Part shown: positions 1-8,789 of the stretch, one piece after another
Position numbering within the stretch: position 1 is the first letter of the stretch
How the letters are laid out: the number at the start of each line of letters is the position of its first letter
NCBI RefSeq assembly: GCF_025210435.1
Contig: NZ_JAOART010000011.1
Span: 1 to 38,590, forward strand
Length of the DNA stretch: 38,590 bases
Reading direction: 5' to 3'
Source of the DNA: Anaeromicrobium sp.
Lineage (GTDB): Bacteria; Bacillota; Clostridia; Peptostreptococcales; Thermotaleaceae
Notes under the pieces: model-generated
Databases searched by the model: none
What the model saw: the letters and a program-made list of their open reading frames with translations, nothing else
What the model was told of the DNA's origin: nothing
Position numbers and translations under genes: made by a program

Positions 1-150
1 AAAATCTTTGGAACCCTGGAACGTCACAACATCCTATGCTACTCCAACATGACTCATGAACCTATCTACGAAGATTCACACTTTCGCTTGTGACAAGGAC
101 TTGGGTGGAAAAGATTTTCAATATATTTTCCTGAAATAGGCACACATAAA
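1..150 (+). repeat. dispersed ~237-bp hairpin repeat, copy A (cut by window start)
   Basis: The right 150 bases match the other copies almost base for base, from AAAATCTTTGGAACCCTGG to the ATAGGC end of the outer stem. The left third lies outside the window. It sits downstream of the minus-strand DUF3298 gene and its terminator. Confidence 0.9.
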
Positions 151-177
151 GCCAATTTCCCAACCATATAACTATTC

Positions 178-208
178 AAAAATAAGACCTAGAATAAATC
201 TAGGTCTA
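178..208 (-). terminator. Rho-independent terminator of the DUF4163/DUF3298 gene
   Basis: On the minus strand AGACCTAGA and TCTAGGTCT form a perfect 9-bp stem with a 5-base loop, followed by a T-rich run. The stop codon of the gene lies in the ascending arm. Confidence 0.8.
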
Positions 209-1654
209 TTTTATAACATATTCATCCTTTAGACTATCCCCTATGTGTGAAATTTTTATAGGAAATTCTACTATACCTGCCGCATAGGGACCTATTTCAT
301 ATAATCCAAAGTATATAACCAAAGAATCATCCTTAAAATAAAATCCCTGATCATCCCTTATGGATTCAAATCCCTCATAGGGCAGATAAATATCTTCTAC
401 TTTTTCACCTCTACTTATACCCTCAGCCTTTGCTTGTTCATGTATGTCTTTTATTTGTTTATTTATTTCATCATTTATTATTTTTTTATAATCATTGTCA
501 TTTTTAAATATATCCTTTAATTTTAATATTTTTCCATTATTCAAATCCACATTATAAGCCACATCTTCATGATTTCCATGGGCACCACCTGTATAGGTAT
601 AATAAGTAATATATATACTAAGTAAATTTCCCCTATTATATTTTTCATCAAAGGTCACATTTGCCACATATGGTCTTTGTGTATATCCTATTTTTTCAGA
701 TTCCTCCATGGCAGCTTTACCATCTTCATACATTTTATCTCTAAAATCCATTATTTCATTTTCAAACAGATTATTTAGATTATCTTGTATCTCCTCATAA
801 TCTATGCCATCTTTTTCTATTTCTATGGCCTTGATAACAGGAATATTTAGGATACCTTTTAAATTATTATCATCAACAACTATTTGTTTCCTATCCACAA
901 CTACAAAGGAGCTTTCCATTTCCATATTAGTACTAAAATCTTGTCCAAAACTTTCAATAGGAATTCTAAATTCCCTATACCCCTTACTATAAGATCCTAT
1001 TGTTCCTGGTTTAAATACTATTACAAGGTTATCCTCTTCTAAGTAATATTCCTCATTTAATGAAATCTTAACACTGCTCGTATTATAATCTTCTGGATTT
1101 TTATCTATTTCCTCTTTTATATACTTTTCTATAACCTCTAAATAATCCTTCCCTTTGAATAACTTACCTAATCCAACATCTTGCCCAGTTTTTAGATCTA
1201 TGTTATAAGTATTTTTAATTTCATAGGAATAATTTTCACTTTCCCTTGTATTAATGGAAATTACAACAGATAGTAGATTCTCATCCTCATAGGTACTCCT
1301 AGTAACTACATTAACCTCTTTAGGTTCATACTCCTCATCATCCTTATTAAATTCATCATAAATATATTTTTCATCCTGGGTTTTTAAGCTTATATGATCT
1401 TCTAACTCATATTTTATATGATTATTAATTTTTCCTTGAACATCCTTATGAGACATACCCTCTAATTTAATAGAGTTCCCCTTAACCTTTATGTAGGGTT
1501 TATCTATACTTATATTTTCACTTATGACCTTAGGCTTCTCCCTTGTAACTGAAGAAACACTAGTAGCTATCTTAGCACTCTCACAAGCCGGAGCAAATAA
1601 AAGTACTCCCCCTAACATGGCAACTGCCATAATCCTTACTATAATCCTTCCCAT
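206..1654 (-). CDS. exported protein with two DUF4163/DUF3298 (RsiV/PdaC-like) modules
   Basis: A 482-residue protein with an N-terminal hydrophobic signal segment (residues 5-22) ending in APAC, which may be a weak lipobox, so it is either a lipoprotein or secreted. Two modules of the same layout follow (about 50-240 and 260-475). The second holds the family hallmarks YTYTGGAHG near residue 350 and YEIGPYAAGIVEFPI near the end. The first has the matching GSYSKGYREFRIPI but no GGAHG. This fold occurs in the outer domain of the lysozyme-sensing anti-sigma factor RsiV and in deacetylase PdaC. Here there is no cytoplasmic anti-sigma part and no catalytic deacetylase domain, so ligand binding at the cell surface is an inference. 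A GGAGG site lies 8 bases before the ATG. The gene is monocistronic, with repeat copy B about 110 bases upstream. Confidence 0.82.
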   Translation of the reverse strand: MGRIIVRIMAVAMLGGVLLFAPACESAKIATSVSSVTREKPKVISENISIDKPYIKVKGNSIKLEGMSHKDVQGKINNHIKYELEDHISLKTQDEKYIYDEFNKDDEEYEPKEVNVVTRSTYEDENLLSVVISINTRESENYSYEIKNTYNIDLKTGQDVGLGKLFKGKDYLEVIEKYIKEEIDKNPEDYNTSSVKISLNEEYYLEEDNLVIVFKPGTIGSYSKGYREFRIPIESFGQDFSTNMEMESSFVVVDRKQIVVDDNNLKGILNIPVIKAIEIEKDGIDYEEIQDNLNNLFENEIMDFRDKMYEDGKAAMEESEKIGYTQRPYVANVTFDEKYNRGNLLSIYITYYTYTGGAHGNHEDVAYNVDLNNGKILKLKDIFKNDNDYKKIINDEINKQIKDIHEQAKAEGISRGEKVEDIYLPYEGFESIRDDQGFYFKDDSLVIYFGLYEIGPYAAGIVEFPIKISHIGDSLKDEYVIK

Positions 1655-1764
1655 TTTCCTTTCGCCTCCTACCTATATACTAACCCTAGTTTACTCCTTT
1701 TAAGCACAAAAGTAGTTACGAAAGAATTACAAAACTTTAACATAAAGAATTCACAATTTATATA

Positions 1765-2003
1765 TATAGATTTCTTGGTTTTAAGATTGTTTTATATAGT
1801 AACTTGCCTATAAGGGAAAATATATTGAAAATCTTTGGAACCCTGGAACGTCACAACATCCTATGATACTTCAACATGACTCATGAACCTATCTACGAAG
1901 ATTCACACTTTCGATTGTGACAAGGACTTGGGTGGAAAAGATTTTCAATATATTTTCCTGAAATAGGCACACATAAATCTGGTTTATAAATACGAAATCT
2001 ATA
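1765..2003 (+). repeat. dispersed ~237-bp hairpin repeat, copy B (full length)
   Basis: Starts with TATAGATTTC and ends with GAAATCTATA (10-bp inverted ends). Inside are the outer stem GCCTAT/ATAGGC and a stem of more than 20 bp starting GGAAAATATATTG, closed by CAATATATTTTCC. It lies between two minus-strand genes. Confidence 0.9.
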
Positions 2004-2005
2004 TT

Positions 2006-2061
2006 TATAGATTTTATGATTTTAAATTTTCCTTATACAGTAACTTACTTAGGATGGAAAA
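2006..2061 (+). repeat. left-end remnant of the ~237-bp repeat
   Basis: TATAGATTT followed by TTATACAGTAACTTACTTAGG matches the first ~55 bases of the repeat and then stops. It directly follows full-length copy B, as if a tandem copy had been truncated. Confidence 0.7.
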
Positions 2062-2078
2062 GCCCATATTAAATCGCC

Positions 2079-3242
2079 TTACTTCTTCTTCCTCTCGTCA
2101 TTAAAAAAATCATCTATCATAATCACACTAATTGCTGTAATAGGAATGGTTGCAGCCAATCCAATACTTCCCGATAAGGCCCTTATGATTTCCACAGCGG
2201 CCATTTCTAGATTAACTATTTCCTTAGTAGTTGCACCTGAGGCTAAGAAAAATAACATAAGCTGCATGGCTCCACCCGTATAAGCTAATATCAATGTATT
2301 AGCCATGGACCCCATAATATCCTTACCTATATTCATACCAGATTTAAACAAATTAGCCTTATTAATATCTGGCTTTATACTCTTTATTTCAAACATGGAA
2401 GATCCTATGGATATGCTCACATCCATTACGGCGCCTAAGGCCCCTATTATTATGGCAGAAAATAATATTCCCTTAAAATTCATATTATAATTTTTTGTCA
2501 TATAAACTAAAGACTGCATATCCTCATCTGCAAGGCCTGTTATTTTACATAGATTCCCTACGAACATGGCAAGTACCCCTGCCACTATGACTCCCCCTAA
2601 AGTTCCTATAATGGCAGATAGGGTTTTTTTACTCATATCTCCTATTATTAAAAGGGTTATGGCTATTATGACACTACAAGTCATTATGGTAATAAGTATT
2701 GGGTTATACCCCTTTAGTACTAGCGGAATTAAAAGCTTCACTATCATAAACCCTGTAAATATTAAAGTAAATATGGATTTAAATCCACTTTTTCCTCCTA
2801 TAACTAATAAAATTACAAAAAAGAAACAGACAAATAAATATATGTATATTTCCCTAGACTTATCATATATATGAAGATTCTCTACCTTACTATTCTCATC
2901 ATCCATCAAAGTAAGAACTATATTTTCTCCCACTTCAACCTCTATATTATACACATCCATAGTCTCTATAGTATTTCTCATAACATAAGTTTCACCCCTA
3001 TGGTCTCCACTAGTTATTTCCACCTCAAACTCTTGGGTCCTATAACTACGCTTAGACTCCTTATCATCCCTATCATCCAAATACATTTTTATCACCCGAG
3101 CATCCACCGTCTCTCCCCTTTTATCTAGGGCCCTACCATAGTACTCACTACCTAAATCCATAAATCCAACTACTACCATTATAAGTATAGCTATTCCATA
3201 TACACCTATCTTATATTTCTTATCATTTATCATTTTTTTCAT
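2079..3242 (-). CDS. YibE/F family membrane protein
   Basis: A 387-residue polytopic membrane protein of the YibE/F family. After a first membrane segment (about 12-28) comes an extracytoplasmic domain (about 30-130) with the family's VDARVIKM and GDHRGETY-type beta-strand motifs. A block of roughly seven membrane segments (about 132-375) follows, with the typical stretch GALGAVMDVSISIGSSMFEI near residues 265-285. Length is typical. The biochemical role of the family is not established. An exporter or channel role is only inference. The stop is followed by no obvious strong terminator before the repeat remnant. Decayed repeat copy C begins about 65 bases upstream of the ATG, so promoter elements must lie close to or inside repeat DNA. 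Confidence 0.88.
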   Translation of the reverse strand: MKKMINDKKYKIGVYGIAILIMVVVGFMDLGSEYYGRALDKRGETVDARVIKMYLDDRDDKESKRSYRTQEFEVEITSGDHRGETYVMRNTIETMDVYNIEVEVGENIVLTLMDDENSKVENLHIYDKSREIYIYLFVCFFFVILLVIGGKSGFKSIFTLIFTGFMIVKLLIPLVLKGYNPILITIMTCSVIIAITLLIIGDMSKKTLSAIIGTLGGVIVAGVLAMFVGNLCKITGLADEDMQSLVYMTKNYNMNFKGILFSAIIIGALGAVMDVSISIGSSMFEIKSIKPDINKANLFKSGMNIGKDIMGSMANTLILAYTGGAMQLMLFFLASGATTKEIVNLEMAAVEIIRALSGSIGLAATIPITAISVIMIDDFFNDERKKK

Positions 3243-3307
3243 AAACCATTATCCTTTCTTCAAAAGTAAAAAATAAAAAGCTCCATGACTCCCTAAAACA
3301 CATATAT

Positions 3308-3402
3308 TTACAGATTCAAGGCTTTCCCCACGCAGCAACTTGCCTACGAAGAAAAATGTATTTAAATCTTTTGGTATCCTGGACCGTCACAACATCATAT
3401 GC
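3308..3402 (+). repeat. decayed partial ~237-bp repeat, copy C
   Basis: CAACTTGCCTACGAAG, then CTGGACCGTCACAACATCATATG, aligns with the left half of the element and breaks off just before the internal loop. It abuts copy D head to tail. It shares the GCCTAC variant with divergent copy E. Confidence 0.75.
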
Positions 3403-3406
3403 ATAG

Positions 3407-3622
3407 TATAAATTTCGTAACACTAAAATTTCTTTATACAGTAACTTGCCTATAAGGGAAAATATATTGAAAATATTTGGAACCCTGGAACGTCACAACA
3501 TCCTCTGCTACTCCAACATGACTCATGAACCTATCTACGAAGATTCACACTTTCGCTTGTGACAAGGACTTGGGTGGAAAAGATTTTCAATATATTTTCC
3601 TGAAATAGGCCCATCCAAAGCC
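3407..3622 (+). repeat. dispersed ~237-bp hairpin repeat, copy D
   Basis: Left end TATAAATTTC, then the full core from CAGTAACTTGCCTATAAGG to GAAATAGGCC. The right inverted end has decayed. It lies between the yibE/F gene and the terminator of the nucleotidase gene. Confidence 0.88.
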
Positions 3623-3656
3623 AATTTTCACATAGAGCCCTTTATTCTTCACTTTT

Positions 3657-3694
3657 AAAAAGAGGATAAGACAAATTGTCTCACCCTCTTTATT
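3657..3694 (-). terminator. Rho-independent terminator of the 5'-nucleotidase gene
   Basis: Read on the minus strand, AAGAGGGTGAGACAA pairs with TTGTCTTATCCTCTT and is followed by a T run. It lies a few bases after the stop codon. Confidence 0.88.
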
Positions 3695-3699
3695 ATCAA

Positions 3700-5481
3700 T
3701 TACATAGCAGGAATTAATAACTTTTGTCCTGGTAAAATTACATTAGGATTTTTTAAGTTGTTTAACTTAGCAATTTCCTTGTAATCCACACCATGGGCTT
3801 TTCCTATTTTCCATAATAGGTCATCAACCTTAACTACGTATACAACTTCAGATTTAGCCGCTGGCTTAAGTTCTACCATAGGCTTTTTATCAACCTTTTT
3901 ATCTAATGTTGCTGCAAAACCTTTAACTACTGCTTCTCTCATATCATCCTTAGAGATTTCCACATTCATAGCTCCATCAAAGTTAAATCCGTCTCCACCC
4001 TTAGCTGGGTTATCAATGTTGTAGATAAAGTCATTAGTAGCTACACTATATAACTTGTCCATTTGAACTTCTACTCCATTAACTTTCATAGAAGAGATCT
4101 TTTGTCCAACTTCTTTAGTAACATCATAAGTTACGTCAATACCTGAGTATTGAATCATACCAATATCTTCATTTCCAATACCATGCTCAAGTAAGGCCTT
4201 TATATGGGACCCTTTTAAATCCATCTTCACTAGGAAGTTATCAAAAGGTAATACTTCATATAACTCTCCTAAAGTAACATCTCCAGCATCTATTGAAGTT
4301 CTAATTCCACCACCGTTAGTAATGGCAATATTAGTACCTGCAGCCTTAGCTAAATATTCACAAATTAATGTTCCTAAAGCTGAAGGCTCCTTAGAATATC
4401 TTTCATGTGCTAACTCAGTAGGCGTATATCCTACCACCTTAGAAGTGATTGGCTCAAGTTTTTTATCATACTTATTATAGATTCCATCTCCATTAGTATC
4501 TGCAACTAATTCAGACTTTCTCTTATATAAAGTATCAACTGCCACGTCAATCTTTTCTAATTTCTTATCTTCTCCAAATACTAAAGACATTTTTCCAAGT
4601 GCTCTTCCGTATTTGTATCCTTGTACAATAGCCTTTCCATTCACATGTCCTGCAACAGATTGATGAGTATGTGCAGAAATGATTCCGTCTAAGTTCTCAA
4701 TACTAGTTAATCCCTTGTCCACTACTTCACCAGTGATAGCACCAGTTTCTCTGTCTTGGAAAGAACCAACGTGAGTTAAAGCTAATACTACGTCTACTTT
4801 TCCTTCAGATTTTAAATAATTAGCCCAGTGCTCAGCACTTTCTTTAATAGGTCTAAATTCAATACCTTTAATATTTTCTGCTTTTGTAGTATAAGCAGTT
4901 CTTACTGTAGTAAGTCCAATAAATCCAATTTTAATACCGTCTTGTTCAATGATTTCATATGGCTTTGCCCATGCTACAGGCTCATTAGTTTTTGTGTCAT
5001 AAATATTTGATGCTAAGAATTTAAATCCTCCATCCTTAGACCAGTTCTCAATTTTATCAACACCCCAGTCAAACTCATGGTTACCTACTGCTGATACTTT
5101 AGTGTCAAGTGCACTAAACATTTCAGATACTACAGAACCATAAGTTAAGTTTGACATGGCACTACCTTGATAGTTATCTCCAGCTGCTACGAAAATAGTA
5201 TTTGGGTTCTTTTCCTTATATGTCTTAACGGCATTAATTACCTTAGACATACCCATGTTCTTACCCGTTTCTCTAGCATCTTCCTTCACGTTTCCATGGA
5301 AGTCATTAATAGTAATAATGTCTACTACTGTTTTTCCCTCTTGGACAGTACTAACGTTTTCCTCAGTAACAGTAGTTTGTGTTTTTTCCTTAGTTTCTTC
5401 AGCATATGTACCTACTGGGAACATGGCTAAAGTCAACATAAGTGCTAACAATGTCATAGCTGTGATTCTTTTTAGTCTCAC
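3700..5481 (-). CDS. secreted 5'-nucleotidase / 2',3'-cyclic phosphodiesterase with C-terminal LysM
   Basis: A 593-residue secreted metallophosphoesterase. Signal peptide 1-27 ends in TYAEE. The N-terminal metallophosphatase domain shows DFHG (60-63), GDNYQG (101-106), GNHEFDWG (133-140), THVG and SAHTHQ metal ligands. The C-terminal 5'-nucleotidase substrate domain has TNGGGIRTSIDAGDVT and LPFDNFLV. A LysM repeat occupies about 546-593 (VYVVKVDDLLWKIGK ... LPGQKLLIP) and should tether the enzyme to peptidoglycan. The family dephosphorylates extracellular nucleotides so that nucleosides can be taken up. A GAGGGAGG-type site precedes the ATG. Monocistronic with its own terminator. Confidence 0.92.
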   Translation of the reverse strand: MRLKRITAMTLLALMLTLAMFPVGTYAEETKEKTQTTVTEENVSTVQEGKTVVDIITINDFHGNVKEDARETGKNMGMSKVINAVKTYKEKNPNTIFVAAGDNYQGSAMSNLTYGSVVSEMFSALDTKVSAVGNHEFDWGVDKIENWSKDGGFKFLASNIYDTKTNEPVAWAKPYEIIEQDGIKIGFIGLTTVRTAYTTKAENIKGIEFRPIKESAEHWANYLKSEGKVDVVLALTHVGSFQDRETGAITGEVVDKGLTSIENLDGIISAHTHQSVAGHVNGKAIVQGYKYGRALGKMSLVFGEDKKLEKIDVAVDTLYKRKSELVADTNGDGIYNKYDKKLEPITSKVVGYTPTELAHERYSKEPSALGTLICEYLAKAAGTNIAITNGGGIRTSIDAGDVTLGELYEVLPFDNFLVKMDLKGSHIKALLEHGIGNEDIGMIQYSGIDVTYDVTKEVGQKISSMKVNGVEVQMDKLYSVATNDFIYNIDNPAKGGDGFNFDGAMNVEISKDDMREAVVKGFAATLDKKVDKKPMVELKPAAKSEVVYVVKVDDLLWKIGKAHGVDYKEIAKLNNLKNPNVILPGQKLLIPAM

Positions 5482-5590
5482 AATGATACCTCCCTCTTTT
5501 ATAAAAAATTAATGCATGTACCGTTTATTATATAATATTTTTCTAAAATAATAAAGGAAAAGTGTCCACAAATATCCATAAAACAATTTA

Positions 5591-5618
5591 GGATGTGTCC
5601 TCATGTCCACATCCTTTT
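5591..5618. other. small hairpin, possible weak terminator
   Basis: GGATGTG and CACATCC form a 7-bp stem with a 10-base loop. It lies beyond the end of the Ter operon and after element 5619-5776. The T run is poor on either strand, so terminator function is uncertain. Confidence 0.4.
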
Positions 5619-5776
5619 AGGCATATGAAAGAAATAAACTAGTCAATTTCCTGAGGGATTTGGATTATTTTCAAGGCATGGTGAGCGAGCATATTAAACA
5701 TATGTAAGCGATTCCATAACGAAGAAAATAATTCAAATAACCAGTAAAATTACCAGCTTATTTTTTGAATATTCCT
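5619..5776. repeat. second inverted-repeat element (~158 bp)
   Basis: The outer ends AGGCATATGAAAGAAATAA and (reverse strand) AGGAATATTCAAAAAATAA are imperfect inverted repeats. Inside, GGATTTGGATTATTTTC pairs with GAAAATAATTCAAATAACC. The unit is a nested hairpin reaching the stop codon of the last Ter gene. A shorter relative is at 17769-17888. MITE-like; family not recognised. Confidence 0.65.
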
Positions 5777-6315
5777 TATATTATCTTCATATTATTTAGG
5801 TTTCTTACTGCTTCTATTACAAAGTTCCCTGTTTCATAGGTAATTGTATTGAATTTCCACTGATCCTTATACTTATATATTTCTCCAATTATGAAAGTCT
5901 CATTTTCTAAGTTTAACTTAGCCTCTATGGAAAATACATTAGATTTTAAAATCCTCTCAGTTGCCTCTACCTTTAAATTTAGTTCACTAATATCTAATCC
6001 TTCTTTGTAATAGGATAGGGCTAGTATGATTTTGTCATAGGATTCTTCTAGAAACTTTAAATTCAAATATAAACCCTTCACAGATCTGTCCTTATAATAG
6101 TCTTCCCTTAAAAGAATATTTTTATCTTCCCTAAAGGGCCTGTTAAAATAAATAATATTCTCTTCCTCTAAAACATTATTTTTTACAGGAAATACATAAA
6201 AATCCAAGTCCATATTCCCACCTAAAATGTCATGAACAATATCTATCTTTAAAGGATTATCCCTCTCTATTTTTCCTATTACGATTTTTTGTCCCCTTAT
6301 TAAATTGTTTTCCAA
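5776..6315 (-). CDS. divergent TerD-like domain protein
   Basis: About 179 residues, the last gene of the Ter operon. The start chosen is TTG at 6315, behind GGTGGAG, because it places NNLIRGQKIVIGK where TerD paralogues have [13 protein letters not shown]; a GTG at 6327 would overlap the upstream gene by 10 bases. The TerD fold is visible in MDLDFYVF and in the near-terminal FIIGEIYKYKDQWKFNTI, which matches [17 protein letters not shown] of the paralogues at 14-17 kb. The acidic GDGDDE loop of the true TerD proteins is missing, so one calcium-binding element appears lost. A structural or partner-binding role within the Ter complex is inference. Confidence 0.7.
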   Translation of the reverse strand: MENNLIRGQKIVIGKIERDNPLKIDIVHDILGGNMDLDFYVFPVKNNVLEEENIIYFNRPFREDKNILLREDYYKDRSVKGLYLNLKFLEESYDKIILALSYYKEGLDISELNLKVEATERILKSNVFSIEAKLNLENETFIIGEIYKYKDQWKFNTITYETGNFVIEAVRNLNNMKII

Positions 6316-6317
6316 GG

Positions 6318-7088
6318 TTATCTCCACCCTTTAAAAGAAAAATCTAAATTAACATATATAATTTTACCATGATCCCTACCATACTCTAATAAATCATAGG
6401 GATTAATATTATTTTTATTAAAAGTTACCCTATTAGAAGAAACTTTTATTAGATTACTTAATTTACACATATTATTAACTAAACATACATTTTTATGAAA
6501 ACTTTCATTTAAAATATTTATTAAAAACATTTTCACTTCTTCTGTAGGTTTTTCATTTATCCTTAAAAAGCTACTAATATATTTTTTCACAAACCTTCTA
6601 TCCAGTAAGGTGGATTTAAATTCATCCATTTCCATGTTTGATATGCTTATTCTATTTTCATTTAAAACTTCCTCAATTTCATGGTCCTTATTAATTTCTT
6701 CCATACTGTTTACATTTAAAGAAACTAAATAGACCTTCAAAAATTCACTATTTTTATAGAGATAATAAAAATATTCTGCCAAGTCTGTAGTTATCCTACT
6801 CACTCCCTCAAATAATCTTTTACCATTTGAGGATATGGGCTCCATTTGAAAATATCCATTACAAAGACCATTAAATTCATGGGAAATAAAGTATATATGA
6901 AAGGAAATATCATTTCCAATGGCTTTAGATTTAACAGTAGCAATCTTAATTTTACCCACATTTCTAAACATATCCCTATAAAAAAGCATATGACTTTTCA
7001 TCTCAAAATCCACATATTTAAGAGTATTAACCCTACTTTCCATAGTAAAGTTTTCACCTATCATATGTATGCATTGTCTTTTATCCAT
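6318..7088 (-). CDS. unknown Ter-operon protein, 256 aa
   Basis: I do not recognise this protein. It is soluble-looking, lysine- and asparagine-rich, with no signal peptide or membrane segment. It lies between telA (8-base gap) and the TerD-like gene (2-base gap), so it is certainly co-transcribed with them. An N-terminal beta-rich half (about 25-105, with QCIHMIGENFTMES and KSKAIGNDISFHIYFISHEFNG) is followed by a mainly helical region and a C-terminal strand KIIYVNLDFSF. AGGTGATAAG precedes the ATG. Functional assignment rests only on its place in the Ter locus. Confidence 0.7.
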   Translation of the reverse strand: MDKRQCIHMIGENFTMESRVNTLKYVDFEMKSHMLFYRDMFRNVGKIKIATVKSKAIGNDISFHIYFISHEFNGLCNGYFQMEPISSNGKRLFEGVSRITTDLAEYFYYLYKNSEFLKVYLVSLNVNSMEEINKDHEIEEVLNENRISISNMEMDEFKSTLLDRRFVKKYISSFLRINEKPTEEVKMFLINILNESFHKNVCLVNNMCKLSNLIKVSSNRVTFNKNNINPYDLLEYGRDHGKIIYVNLDFSFKGWR

Positions 7089-7096
7089 CTTATCAC

Positions 7097-8287
7097 CTAC
7101 GCATTTTTATATGATAGTAATTTTCTCTTTTGTTCTTGTTCAAGCTCTATTAATTCCTTCTCCACATTTTGACGATTAGCCCTTCCCTCTTGGTATATTT
7201 TCATACTTTCGTCAATGGTCTCTAGTAATTTATTATGGGTCTCCCTTAATGTTTCAATACTAATGACTCCTCTTTCACTTTCCTTAGCTATTTCTATGGA
7301 ATTTACCTTCAATAACTCTGCGTTTTGTCTTAACATATCCTCCGTTGTATCTGTAACTTTCCTTTGAAGTTCCAGGGCAGTTTTTTGTCTATTTAAAGAT
7401 ACTGTTAAAGCTATTTGATTTTTCCAAATTGGAATAGTATTTAAAATACTAGATTGGATTTTATTAGCTAATATCTTATCATTACCTTGAATCAATCTTA
7501 TTTGGGGCAATGTTTGAATTGCCAGTTCTCTACTTAATTTTAAATCATGGATTCTTTTTTCGATTTCTGCAAGCATCCTTGAAAAATCATTGTACTTTTG
7601 AATATCTAGCATATTTCCACTATTTTCTGCTTGTCTCTTTAAATCTAATAATACAGTTTCCTTAAGTTCCTTATATTTCACTTCTCCTGCTCCAATATAT
7701 AGTTCTAAATGTCCTAAGTATTCCATATTTTTATTGTATAAAGCATCTAATACATTTACATCCCTTATTAGTTCTTGTCTAGCCTTATCTAGGGATACTA
7801 CTATTTTATCCACCGTATCCGTAACATTTTGAAGTTTATTTTTAACACTATTAGCACTTTTAGCAAGTTTTCCAAAGAAAGGTATCTTATCCATTATGGA
7901 TTTTTTATCACTTAGGGACTCTAAATCTACTCCTTGAATAGTAGTAAGCAAAGTTCCAAGGCCATCTCCCACTACTCCTGCGTCCTTATTTTTCACCCCT
8001 TCTAAAATTCCATCTGCAAATTTAGCAATACTTCCTTGAATCTCCGCACCAAAATGACTGATTCCATTAGAAGTAGTAATATCCATTTCATTTTTAACCG
8101 TATCTAATTGTTGTGGGCTAAACTTAGTTAAATCTACAGTAATTTTAACTTCCTCCATCTGTACAGGAGTAGTTTCTTCCTTTTTTAGCATGACCTTATT
8201 ACTTTCAATTGGTACTAATCCTTGTCCACCATTTTCATTTACCTTATTATCCGTGTCAATAGTATTTAATAAATCTTGAAATCCCAT
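7097..8287 (-). CDS. telA: TelA-family toxic anion resistance protein
   Basis: A 396-residue TelA/KlaA (B. subtilis YceH) family protein. A low-complexity N-terminus (1-45) is followed by the long alpha-helical TelA domain (about 60-390). The conserved C-terminal block is present: PIWKNQIALTVSLNRQKTAL, DTTEDMLRQNAELLK and ETHNKLLETIDESMKIYQEG. Known: the family is linked to tellurite and cell-envelope stress resistance and travels with TerD genes; its biochemical activity is unknown. GGGAGG lies 8 bases before the ATG. It is the fifth gene of the operon, 13 bases after the small unknown gene. Confidence 0.93.
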   Translation of the reverse strand: MGFQDLLNTIDTDNKVNENGGQGLVPIESNKVMLKKEETTPVQMEEVKITVDLTKFSPQQLDTVKNEMDITTSNGISHFGAEIQGSIAKFADGILEGVKNKDAGVVGDGLGTLLTTIQGVDLESLSDKKSIMDKIPFFGKLAKSANSVKNKLQNVTDTVDKIVVSLDKARQELIRDVNVLDALYNKNMEYLGHLELYIGAGEVKYKELKETVLLDLKRQAENSGNMLDIQKYNDFSRMLAEIEKRIHDLKLSRELAIQTLPQIRLIQGNDKILANKIQSSILNTIPIWKNQIALTVSLNRQKTALELQRKVTDTTEDMLRQNAELLKVNSIEIAKESERGVISIETLRETHNKLLETIDESMKIYQEGRANRQNVEKELIELEQEQKRKLLSYKNA

Positions 8288-8300
8288 ACTTTATCCTCCC

Positions 8301-8756
8301 TTAATTAAAATCTGATTTTACTAGATCATTAATAGTTTTTAAATCTATTTTTAAGTTAGAAGAATTTTCTTCCTTAGTTCTTTTTATTACCTTATATAGT
8401 TTATCATTTATAGTATTTAGGGTTTTTACAAATTCATCTATTTCATCCTGGGACCAATTATCTTCATCATAGGTTTCTAATACTTTTTTTATCATATCAA
8501 TATACTTTAAAAGTAGCAATTCATCTACAGATACTAGGGACTCTTCATTGGCCTTATGAAAATCTATAATGTTCATATAGTATGAAACAAATAAAATCAA
8601 ATTTGAAAAAACTCTATTTTCTTTCACATGTGGTATATATGCTTCTATTTCTCTTAAAGTTATAAGTTCCCTATCTAACTGAGATTCTTCCTTCACAGGA
8701 GCATCTTCTATTTCAGGTTCTGGGGATTTTTTAAATATGTTAAAAATAGAAATCAC
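8301..8756 (-). CDS. small helical Ter-operon protein, 151 aa
   Basis: Unrecognised 151-residue protein, highly charged and predicted from its sequence to be almost fully helical, with an acidic N-terminal linker (EPEIEDAPVKEES) after a short MISIFNIFKK start. No membrane segment. A GTG start follows AGGAA closely, so the start is not certain. It precedes telA by 13 bases and follows the HAD gene by 33. In other Firmicutes telA neighbours are often small helical partners, so a TelA partner role is a reasonable but unproven guess. Confidence 0.68.
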   Translation of the reverse strand: MISIFNIFKKSPEPEIEDAPVKEESQLDRELITLREIEAYIPHVKENRVFSNLILFVSYYMNIIDFHKANEESLVSVDELLLLKYIDMIKKVLETYDEDNWSQDEIDEFVKTLNTINDKLYKVIKRTKEENSSNLKIDLKTINDLVKSDFN

Positions 8757-8789
8757 TTCCTTTATTTTATCATTCCATTGTCCATATGA

